From NCBI GenBank assembly GCA_947472705.1, contig CANJDA010000061.1, positions 1 through 11,418 of the forward strand: a stretch of DNA of 11,418 nucleotides. The letters run 5' to 3'. The notes under the pieces are model-generated. The model was not told the origin of the DNA and made no database searches. It worked only from the letters and a program-made list of their open reading frames with translations. Made by a program: the position numbers and the translations under genes. Position 1 is the stretch's first letter, and each line of letters begins with the position of its first letter. This document shows positions 1 to 5,612 of this stretch, in pieces. This DNA comes from Flavobacteriaceae bacterium. GTDB taxonomy: Bacteria > Bacteroidota > Bacteroidia > Flavobacteriales > Flavobacteriaceae.

Positions 1-37
1 AAAATATCAGAGGTTTTGGAGATTTTGCTGTAATGTT

Positions 38-541
38 TTAAAAAATATAAGTCCAATTTTGACCATCACTAATAATAATAACGGTTTTTAAAATAGCATT
101 GTATGGCATGATTAATGGAGCTGAAGTGGCCGTGTTAGAATCTTTAGCAAAAAACTGTCCTCCAAAAGTGTAGATTTTTGCATTAACAGAATTGGAAATA
201 TTTCTTAGGATATAAATTCTTCCTGGCACATTAACCGCATTTGGAAGTATAAACTCATCACTGCCAGAATTTGGAGTCATTGAAATATAGACGCCGTCAG
301 AAATTTGAGTAGCACTTCCTGATGGTCCACCATTAAAAGTGCCTGATCCAGAAACATTCGAATTCGTTATTCCTAATTCTTTTACATTTAAATTTCCGTT
401 AATATCCAATGTGCTTAAAGGAGTAGTAGTATTGATGCCTACTTGTGAATATCCAATAGAAGACATGGTAAAAACAAACCCGAATATCATCAAGATATTT
501 AGTCGTATTTGTGTATTCTGAATGTTTTTGACAGTTAACAT
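38..541 (-). CDS. Small secreted surface protein with VGINTTTP-type repeat start, function unknown
   Basis: The 167-residue product starts with a basic stretch and a hydrophobic segment (about residues 13-29), which reads as a Sec signal peptide with likely cleavage near residue 32 (GYS/Q). Directly after it comes VGINTTTP followed by LDINGNL (residues 34-52). This short motif is known from many Bacteroidota exported proteins, often at the start of tail-fibre-like or adhesin-like surface proteins. The middle is rich in Gly, Ser, Asn and Thr (about 60-95). The C-terminal part (about 96-167) is beta-prone and ends in DGQNWTYIF. I see no catalytic motif and no C-terminal T9SS sorting domain. The chosen ATG gives a proper n-region; Met18 lies inside the hydrophobic core. 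A terminator upstream isolates it, so it is probably monocistronic. Export is well supported; a role beyond that cannot be named. Confidence 0.75.
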   Translation of the reverse strand: MLTVKNIQNTQIRLNILMIFGFVFTMSSIGYSQVGINTTTPLSTLDINGNLNVKELGITNSNVSGSGTFNGGPSGSATQISDGVYISMTPNSGSDEFILPNAVNVPGRIYILRNISNSVNAKIYTFGGQFFAKDSNTATSAPLIMPYNAILKTVIIISDGQNWTYIF

Positions 542-598
542 AAAATAAATGTAACCAAATATTCGAAAAAATTGCCTTTTTTGATTTTAAATTGCCTC

Positions 599-612
599 CG
601 AAAACGTTTTCG
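599..612. promoter_or_regulatory. Perfect 14-bp palindrome, candidate LacI-type operator
   Basis: CGAAAACGTTTTCG is perfectly self-complementary. It lies 57 nt upstream of the ATG of the secreted-protein gene, inside the 121-nt gap between the upstream terminator and that start. A central CG flanked by A and T tracts is the layout of many LacI-family operators. Binding by such a regulator is inference. I found no exact TAnnTTTG box for the gene; AATATTTG (558-565 read on the minus strand) is one mismatch away. Confidence 0.4.
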
Positions 613-636
613 TGTTGACAACTTTGCTTTTTATAG

Positions 637-650
637 GTTGAATTTTCAAC
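637..650. repeat. Short inverted repeat GTTGAA-TT-TTCAAC
   Basis: Two perfect 6-bp arms with a 2-nt spacer lie between the terminator at 663-698 and the palindrome at 599-612. A further GTTG-A-CAAC lies at 614-622, so the same GTTG/CAAC halves recur. They may be binding sites for a regulator of the leftward gene. AT-rich DNA gives such short repeats by chance, so confidence is low. Confidence 0.25.
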
Positions 651-662
651 AATTATACTCAT

Positions 663-698
663 AAAAAAGCGGCAAAAGTTGAACTCTGCCGCTTTTTT
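663..698 (-). terminator. Rho-independent terminator downstream of the ssb-HRDC unit
   Basis: A 12-bp perfect stem (AAAAAAGCGGCA at 663-674 with its complement at 687-698) encloses a 12-nt loop and has a GC-rich centre with a T run on both strands. It lies 17 nt past the stop of the leftward HRDC gene, so it should end that transcript. Being symmetrical, it could also act on rightward transcription. Confidence 0.85.
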
Positions 699-715
699 TC
701 TTTCAAAATTTGTTT

Positions 716-1156
716 TTAAAGAGCGTTCAATAACGATAAAATATCATCTCCATATTTCTCTGTCCTAGCTTTGCCAAATACTGAAATATTTTCTAACGCT
801 TCTAGTGTTTGTGGATTAGCTTTGGCTATAGCTACTAAATGTGAATTATGACAAATTCTGTAAGCAGACCAATCTAGTTTTTCGGCCAAATCATTTCTCC
901 AATGCCGTAAAGCATTAAAAATAGTACTTTCTTCTTGAGTTAATCCTTCTTCCGATAATTTTGCTTTGGGACTCTCTGTTTTACTGGTTTTGGGCGAATA
1001 GAAAACTACTGCCGACCAAAAGTCAATAGTTCCTGTAGTAACAAAATTGGTTGAAGTTAACTTTACATCGACTGAATCCAAAAATGAATTCATTTTGTCT
1101 TGGTCTGCTTGACAAAATTCTTTTGATAGACGGATGTTAAAGACTTTAATATTCAT
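716..1156 (-). CDS. HRDC-domain protein
   Basis: The 146-residue protein has an HRDC domain at about residues 72-146. LTQEES..FNALRHWRNDLAEKLDW is followed by the typical 'NSHLVAIAKANPQTLEAL..I.VFGKARTEKYGDDIL' pattern (given with gaps). HRDC is a helical nucleic-acid-binding module known from the C-termini of RecQ helicases and RNase D. No helicase or nuclease domain is attached here. The N-terminal 50 residues (IKVFNIRL...FW..VVFYSP) form a small alpha/beta segment resembling the N-terminus of other free-standing bacterial HRDC proteins. The two parts are joined by a polar Ser/Lys/Glu linker (about 55-70). The gene begins 17 nt after the ssb stop on the same strand and is followed by a terminator, so ssb and this gene are probably co-transcribed. 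A role in DNA or RNA handling is inference from the domain and neighbour. Confidence 0.82.
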   Translation of the reverse strand: MNIKVFNIRLSKEFCQADQDKMNSFLDSVDVKLTSTNFVTTGTIDFWSAVVFYSPKTSKTESPKAKLSEEGLTQEESTIFNALRHWRNDLAEKLDWSAYRICHNSHLVAIAKANPQTLEALENISVFGKARTEKYGDDILSLLNAL

Positions 1157-1173
1157 GATTTTACTTTCAGGAA

Positions 1174-1506
1174 TTATTTCCCTAACAACAAAATGTCATT
1201 GGCTACTACTTCTGTAATATAGCGTTTTGTACCGTCTTTATCGTCGTAACTTCTGTGGGTAAGTTTGCCTTCAATAGCTACTTCTTTACCTTTGGTTACA
1301 TACTTTTCAATGATGTCAGCTACTTTTCCCCAGGCGCTTACTCGGTGCCATTCGGTTTGTTCTATTTTATCCCCTTTGTCATTGATATAATAATCATTGG
1401 TAGCGATGGTAATGTTGGCTACTTTTTTTCCTCCGTCAAAGGATTTGATTTCTGGGTCTTGTCCTACATGACCAATTAATTGTACTTTGTTTCTCATGGC
1501 ATTCAT
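1174..1506 (-). CDS. ssb: Single-stranded DNA-binding protein, short form
   Basis: The 110-residue product is essentially one OB fold. It begins RNKVQLIGHVGQDPEI, has the conserved TEWHRVSAWGK (51-61) and YVTKGKEVAIEGKL (69-82), and ends with ITEVVANDILLLGK. These are the hallmark strands of bacterial SSB, which coats single-stranded DNA during replication, repair and recombination. The usual flexible tail and acidic tip (DDxPF-like), which recruits partner proteins in canonical SSBs, is absent; the protein stops right after the OB fold. Short tail-less SSBs of this form are familiar in flavobacteria, often beside a longer housekeeping copy elsewhere, so this may be the accessory paralogue. 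The first ATG is chosen; Met4 is an alternative only 9 nt downstream. It heads a two-gene unit with the HRDC protein. Confidence 0.93.
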   Translation of the reverse strand: MNAMRNKVQLIGHVGQDPEIKSFDGGKKVANITIATNDYYINDKGDKIEQTEWHRVSAWGKVADIIEKYVTKGKEVAIEGKLTHRSYDDKDGTKRYITEVVANDILLLGK

Positions 1507-1620
1507 GGCGTTTAAAATTTAAATGTTATTATTATTTTATATTATCGGTTTCTCATTTCCGACGAGGCAAAGTTGTGATGCTTTCCAATAATTATTCGGT
1601 AGTTATTCATTTACTTTCGG

Positions 1621-1650
1621 TTGTAACTATTTGTAACCGTTTGTAAACGG
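1621..1650. repeat. Three TTGTAA repeats at 10-bp pitch plus an inverted repeat
   Basis: TTGTAAC starts at 1621, TTGTAAC at 1631 and TTGTAAA at 1641, exactly one helical turn apart, so all copies face the same side of the DNA. The last copy is embedded in CCGTTT-GT-AAACGG (1637-1650), a perfect inverted repeat with 6-bp arms. The block overlaps the TTTG (-33) element of the rightward promoter and lies about 115 nt upstream of the divergent ssb start. This layout suits a cooperative regulator site. No regulator is identified. Confidence 0.5.
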
Positions 1651-1669
1651 AAATATTTTCTTATATTTG
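1640..1669 (+). promoter_or_regulatory. Bacteroidota consensus promoter TTTG-N18-TATATTTG
   Basis: TTTG at 1640-1643 is followed after 18 nt by TATATTTG at 1662-1669. This matches the known Bacteroidota primary-sigma consensus (-33 TTTG, -7 TAnnTTTG, spacing near 19). It is the best promoter in the window by sequence. Predicted transcription starts near 1675, giving either a free small RNA or a leader of about 125 nt for the zinc-ribbon gene and its operon. Confidence 0.65.
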
Positions 1670-1675
1670 GTTAGC

Positions 1676-1760
1676 AAAATGACAACAAATACAAAAGGCA
1701 ACTCCCAATTAGCCCTGATGGGAGCGGCACCGAAGTAGAGCGGACAGCAGGAAAATGGAA
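1676..1760 (+). ncRNA. Candidate structured RNA, resembling a recurrent flavobacterial intergenic RNA (possibly Flavo-1)
   Basis: The stretch contains AGCCCTGATGGGAGCGGCAC (1711-1730) and AGCGGACAGCAGGAAA (1739-1754). As I recall, these two blocks recur together in intergenic DNA of many Flavobacteriaceae, usually with a variable hairpin between them. The interval here is very short. CTCCC (1702-1706) can pair with GGGAG (1720-1724), and CCTG (1714-1717) with CAGG (1748-1751); these interleave, which would form a pseudoknot. It starts just after the consensus promoter and is unusually GC-rich for its surroundings. The link to the Rfam Flavo-1 motif is from memory and unverified. The RNA could be independent or the 5' leader of the following operon, since no terminator separates them. 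The boundaries are estimates. Confidence 0.5.
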
Positions 1761-1801
1761 CACTGATAAAGCCCAAACTCTTCACTTCTAAAAAATAAAA
1801 T

Positions 1802-2152
1802 ATGCAGAAAGTTTGTTTAGAATGTGGTGAAAAAATTGTGGGTCGCGAGGACAAAAAGTTCTGTAGCGATGGTTGCCGCAATGCCTATAATAACAAAATC
1901 AATAAAGACAGCACTAATTATATGCGGAACATCAATAACAAGTTGCGCAAAAATTACCGTATTTTAGTTGAGTTGAATGTAGAAGGAAAATCGAAAACGA
2001 CTAAAACTAAATTGTTGAGCAAAGGTTTTGATTTTGATTTTTTCACCAATATTCTGAATACAGCCAACGGGAACACCTATTATTTTGTTTACGACCAAGG
2101 CTTTCGCCTTTTGGAAAATGATTTTTATATGTTGGTTAAAAAAGAACATTAA
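1802..2152 (+). CDS. Small zinc-ribbon protein
   Basis: The 116-residue product carries Cys5-x2-Cys8 and Cys21-x3-Cys25 (CLECGEKI...FCSDGCRNAYNN), a classic four-cysteine zinc-ribbon knuckle like that of DUF2116-type bacterial proteins. A basic helical stretch follows (about 34-60, many Lys, Arg and Asn). The C-terminal 60 residues are alpha/beta (LLSKGFDFDFFTNILNT...YYFVYDQGFRLLEND) and of unknown fold. It is probably a nucleic-acid or protein-binding factor; no catalytic motif is visible. It begins a rightward operon, only 9 nt before the M28 peptidase gene, and is preceded by the candidate RNA leader. Its start has an A-rich upstream (CTAAAAAATAAAAT), as usual for this phylum. Confidence 0.8.
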   Translation: MQKVCLECGEKIVGREDKKFCSDGCRNAYNNKINKDSTNYMRNINNKLRKNYRILVELNVEGKSKTTKTKLLSKGFDFDFFTNILNTANGNTYYFVYDQGFRLLENDFYMLVKKEH

Positions 2153-2161
2153 TTTTATCCT

Positions 2162-4552
2162 ATGAGAAAAAATAATTCTGCTGTATATTCACTTTTGGTT
2201 CTGGTGGCATTCGTGCTAGGCATTTTTTACTTTATGATGCCGCAGAATTATGATGAAACCGAAGCACCTCTTTCGGAGTATTCTAATCAACGTGCATTGG
2301 AAACCGTGAAAAGCCTATCGGCAAAACCGCATTTTGTGGGTTCTCAAAATCATGAAGCAGTAGTACAATACCTTCAAAAGGAATTGCAGAATTTAGGATT
2401 GGAAACTTCAGTTCAGGAGGGATTTACCATGACTGAAAAAGGGACTTTGGTAAAGTCTAAAAATATTTTAGCGCGGTTAAAAGGGTCTGCAAACACAAAA
2501 GCATTATTACTACTTTCCCATTACGATAGTGCTCCTCATTCGTTTTCTAAAGGTGCTAGTGATGACGGTAGTGGTGTTGCAACTATTATGGAAAGTGTTC
2601 GTGCTTTTTTACATAATAAAACACCACATAAAAATGATGTCATTATCCTTTTTACCGATGCAGAGGAATTGGGGCTGAATGGCGCAGCACTATTTGTGAC
2701 ACAACATCAATGGGCCAAGGATGTGGGATTGGTTTTAAACTTTGAAGCGCGTGGAAGTTCTGGGCCAAGTTATATGTTGATGGAGACCAATGAGGGTAAT
2801 GCCAAAATGGTGACCGCTTTTTGTGCAGGGAAAGTGCAATACCCGGTTTCAAATTCCTTGATGTATAGTATTTATAAGATGTTGCCGAACGATACCGATT
2901 TAACTGTTTTTAGAGAAAGCGGTAAAATACAAGGTTTTAATTTTGCTTTTATAGACAGTCATTTCAACTATCATACGGTACAGGATAGTTACCAAAATTT
3001 AGACAGAAAAACACTAGCACATCAAGGAACTTACTTGTTTCCGTTGATGTCCTATTTTTCGAATGCCGATTTGAGCGATTTAAATTCAACCGAAAACCAA
3101 ATCTATTTCAACGTGCCATTTGGTTTTATCCATTATTCTTTTGGATGGATATTGCCTATGTTGCTTATTGCTTTTGGGTTGTTTTTGCTATTTGTTTTTA
3201 TTGGTTTAGGCAAAAGAGCTATGCGCATAGATGAGTTGATTAAAGGCTTTGTACCCCTTTTTGGATCACTTGTAACAGCAGGCTTAGTAACTTATGTTGG
3301 TTGGAAACTGTTGCTGAATTTTTATCCGCAATACCAGGATATTCTTCACGGATTTACTTATAACGGTCACGATTACATCTATGCATTTGTAAGTTTGACC
3401 TTGGCCATTTGCTTTTTGTTTTACCATAATAATGGCAAACGAAATCCAGAAATGAGTCAATTGGTGGCGCCATTATTTGTTTGGTTGTTAATCAATATAG
3501 GTATTGCTATGAAATTACAAGGTGCTGGGTTTTTAATTATTCCAGTAATGGCTAGTTCCCTAATGTTGGGCTTTTTTGCGCTAACACAAAAATCAAATTG
3601 GGTGTTAAATACTATATTGGCTATACCAGCATTGGTTATTCTAATTCCATTTATTACGATGTTTCCTGTTGGTTTAGGATTGAAAATTTTATTTGGATGT
3701 TCAATACTTACAGTGTTAACTTTTACTTTATTATTACCCATATTTGGTTCGTTTTCACAAAAAGGAATTTGGGCTGGATTGTGTTTTTTGATTGCTATAG
3801 GATTTTTTATTAAGGCACATTTCGCTTCTGATTATTCGAATGAAAAAGCAAAACCCAATAGTTTGGTTTACCTATTGAATGGTGATACCCATAAAGCCAA
3901 TTGGGCTACTTATGATGTTAATTTAGATGAATGGACAAAACTATATTTAGGAGAAAAACCAAAAGCAGCAACGGCATTAAACTCCAATAAATTATACAGT
4001 AAATACGGTTCCGAATATACTTTTATGGCAGAAGCTCCAATGCGAAATATTGCTAAACCAACAATTGAATTTTTGCGCGATACCATTAAAGGGAATCAGC
4101 ATTTATATCGTATAAGAATTTCACCAAATCGCAAGGTAAACCGGTATGATGTTTTTGTAAATGGAACGTCGTATGTCAATAACCTAAAAGCAAATGGCGT
4201 GAAATCAATTGAATTTAAAAGCAATATTTCGGCTAAAACTTCAGGTAAACTATTTACTTATTATGTGGTTGACAATCTTCCTCTTGAGTTTGAATTCTCT
4301 ATCAACACCAAAGACAAATTAGATTTAGATTTGATGGAAAGCTCGTTTGATTTGATGAGTAATCCTTCGTTTAAAATGACTAAAAGAAAATCTTGGATGA
4401 TACCAACTCCTTTTGTTTTGAATGATGCGATAATTATTCGAGAAAAAATAAAAGCTTCTCCTCATATAGAAGACAACCCAAAACCAAACTCTTATAGAAG
4501 ATTAGCTCAAAAAGACAGTACAACTGTGGTAGTTGACACTATAAAAAGATGA
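2162..4552 (+). CDS. Membrane-bound M28 family zinc metallopeptidase, ERMP1-like architecture
   Basis: The 796-residue protein has an N-terminal membrane anchor (about 9-27) and an M28 aminopeptidase-type domain (about 40-300). The active-site set is intact: His120 and Asp122 (SHYDSAP), Asp134 (GASDDGSG), Glu168 and Glu169 (TDAEELGLNGA), Glu195 (NFEARGSSGP) and His271 (YHTVQD). In the family these bind two zinc ions, and Glu168 acts as general base. About eight hydrophobic helices follow (321-552), then a soluble, beta-rich C-terminal domain (about 560-780) expected in the periplasm. This order (anchor, M28, polytopic membrane part, C-domain) matches the eukaryotic ER peptidase ERMP1/Fxna and yeast Pff1 family. 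It probably trims peptides at the outer face of the inner membrane; the substrate is unknown. Its stop overlaps the next gene by ATGA, so they are translationally coupled. Confidence 0.9.
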   Translation: MRKNNSAVYSLLVLVAFVLGIFYFMMPQNYDETEAPLSEYSNQRALETVKSLSAKPHFVGSQNHEAVVQYLQKELQNLGLETSVQEGFTMTEKGTLVKSKNILARLKGSANTKALLLLSHYDSAPHSFSKGASDDGSGVATIMESVRAFLHNKTPHKNDVIILFTDAEELGLNGAALFVTQHQWAKDVGLVLNFEARGSSGPSYMLMETNEGNAKMVTAFCAGKVQYPVSNSLMYSIYKMLPNDTDLTVFRESGKIQGFNFAFIDSHFNYHTVQDSYQNLDRKTLAHQGTYLFPLMSYFSNADLSDLNSTENQIYFNVPFGFIHYSFGWILPMLLIAFGLFLLFVFIGLGKRAMRIDELIKGFVPLFGSLVTAGLVTYVGWKLLLNFYPQYQDILHGFTYNGHDYIYAFVSLTLAICFLFYHNNGKRNPEMSQLVAPLFVWLLINIGIAMKLQGAGFLIIPVMASSLMLGFFALTQKSNWVLNTILAIPALVILIPFITMFPVGLGLKILFGCSILTVLTFTLLLPIFGSFSQKGIWAGLCFLIAIGFFIKAHFASDYSNEKAKPNSLVYLLNGDTHKANWATYDVNLDEWTKLYLGEKPKAATALNSNKLYSKYGSEYTFMAEAPMRNIAKPTIEFLRDTIKGNQHLYRIRISPNRKVNRYDVFVNGTSYVNNLKANGVKSIEFKSNISAKTSGKLFTYYVVDNLPLEFEFSINTKDKLDLDLMESSFDLMSNPSFKMTKRKSWMIPTPFVLNDAIIIREKIKASPHIEDNPKPNSYRRLAQKDSTTVVVDTIKR

Positions 4553-5352
4553 AACAAATCAGTATTTTAGGTTGTGGTTGGTTGGGATTGCCTTTGGCAA
4601 AATCGTTATTAGCAAAAGGGTATTTGGTGAAGGGTTCTACTACTTCATTAGAGAAAATGGGGGTTTTAGATCAAGTTGGAATTGATGCTTTTCAAATAGA
4701 GTTGTCAGCAACAACGATGATAGGCGAAGTTAACTCGTTTTTAAAAAATTCTGAAATTTTAATTATAGATATCCCGCCAAAATTAAGAAGCACTTCAACC
4801 GAAAATTTTGTGGCCAAAATACAAACGCTGATTCCTTTCATAGAGCAGGCAAAAATCCAGAAAGTCATTTTTGTAAGTTCCACTTCGGTTTTTGCAGATG
4901 ATAATTCGATTATTACTGAAGAAACAACTCCAAATCCTGACAATGAAAGTGGAAAACAATTGTGGCAAGTTGAACAACTTTTGCAATACAATAAAAATTT
5001 TAAATCCACTAATGTTCGTTTTGGAGGATTGATAGGAGAAGACCGACATCCTATACATTTTTTAGCAGGAAGAAAAGAAATTGAAAATCGTGATGCTCCG
5101 ATTAACCTGATACATCAAACGGATTGTATTGCTATTTTGGAACAAATTATTAAAGCCGATTGTTTCGGTGAAACATTCAACGCAGTAGCGCCTTTTCATC
5201 CCACAAGGAAAGAATATTATACACAAAAAGCGGTAGCGTTAAATTTGGCTTTACCTGAATTTATAGAAAATAAAATCTCTCTTGGAAAAACAATTTTGAG
5301 TGACAAATTGGTGAACATTTTAGGGTATGAATTTCAAAACAAAACCTTATGA
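4549..5352 (+). CDS. Atypical SDR / NAD-dependent epimerase-like protein (YeeZ-like)
   Basis: The 267-residue protein opens with ISILGCGWLGLPLA, a Rossmann dinucleotide-binding loop (Gly8-x-Gly10-x-x-Gly13). It continues with LIIDIPP (71-77) and the strand VIFVSSTSVF (106-115), as in extended short-chain dehydrogenase/reductase enzymes. The catalytic Tyr-x3-Lys motif expected about 20-30 residues later is missing: the region reads NPDNESGKQLWQVEQLL without Tyr. This is the pattern of the atypical SDR subgroup that includes E. coli YeeZ, whose reaction is not established. HQTDCIAILEQII (about 189-201) resembles the usual 'H..D.a.ai' helix of the superfamily. It overlaps the M28 gene upstream and the small membrane gene downstream by ATGA each. 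A sugar-nucleotide role is possible but unproven. Confidence 0.82.
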   Translation: MKQISILGCGWLGLPLAKSLLAKGYLVKGSTTSLEKMGVLDQVGIDAFQIELSATTMIGEVNSFLKNSEILIIDIPPKLRSTSTENFVAKIQTLIPFIEQAKIQKVIFVSSTSVFADDNSIITEETTPNPDNESGKQLWQVEQLLQYNKNFKSTNVRFGGLIGEDRHPIHFLAGRKEIENRDAPINLIHQTDCIAILEQIIKADCFGETFNAVAPFHPTRKEYYTQKAVALNLALPEFIENKISLGKTILSDKLVNILGYEFQNKTL

Positions 5353-5594
5353 ATACAAACGATATCATTGGAACCATTGGAGTTGGTTTAATCCTAATTG
5401 CTTATTTTTTGAATATATTCTTTTTAATTAAAAAAGACGGAGTTCTGTTTTATATACTAAATATTCTAGGGGGAAGTATTGCTTGTTTTGCTTCGATATT
5501 AATCAGTTTTTGGCCTTTCATTATTCTCGAAGGAACATGGGCCATTGTTAGTATAATTGGCTTGCTTAAAACTATAAAAAAACCTCAAGTATAA
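5349..5594 (+). CDS. Small membrane protein, CBU_0592-like
   Basis: The 81-residue protein has three hydrophobic segments (about 7-28, 33-50, 52-72), joined by a short polar LIKKDG turn, and a basic end (KTIKKPQV). The pattern 'G..LIL.AYF...' followed by YILNILGG and WPFII.E..WA..S..GL.K is what I know from the CBU_0592-like family, small bacterial inner-membrane proteins without assigned function. It overlaps the SDR-like gene by ATGA and is the last gene of the operon. The final codons (CCT CAA GTA TAA) are part of the terminator hairpin, so coding and termination signals share the same bases. Confidence 0.75.
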   Translation: MNTNDIIGTIGVGLILIAYFLNIFFLIKKDGVLFYILNILGGSIACFASILISFWPFIILEGTWAIVSIIGLLKTIKKPQV

Positions 5595-5606
5595 CTTGAG
5601 GTTTTT
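5578..5606. terminator. Bidirectional rho-independent terminator between convergent genes
   Basis: A 13-bp perfect stem (5578-5590 with 5594-5606, core CCTCAAGT/ACTTGAGG) has a 3-nt ATA loop. It is flanked by A runs on the left and T runs on the right, so it works for both strands. It ends the rightward M28 operon and lies 6 nt from the stop of the leftward M13 peptidase. The rightward stop codon (5592-5594) begins in the loop. Confidence 0.93.
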
Positions 5607-5612
5607 ATTTTT

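Noticed and set aside
1..37. Possible end of a neighbouring gene at the left edge
   Set aside because: It is too short to support a coding call or a hairpin; nothing recognisable is seen.
399..662. 87-residue leftward open frame across the upstream region of the secreted-protein gene
   Set aside because: It overlaps the signal-peptide region in another frame, has an odd composition and no domain, and covers the palindrome.
1568..1575. CAACTTTG on the minus strand as a -7 box for ssb
   Set aside because: It lacks the TA start of TAnnTTTG and has no TTTG at the right distance.
1627..1881. 84-residue leftward open frame across the ssb/zinc-ribbon gap
   Set aside because: It runs antisense through the candidate RNA and into the zinc-ribbon gene, and has no recognisable domain or start context.
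4795..5058. Leftward open frames inside the SDR-like gene (4692-5009 and 4795-5058)
   Set aside because: They are antisense shadows of a clearly coding gene with a Rossmann motif.
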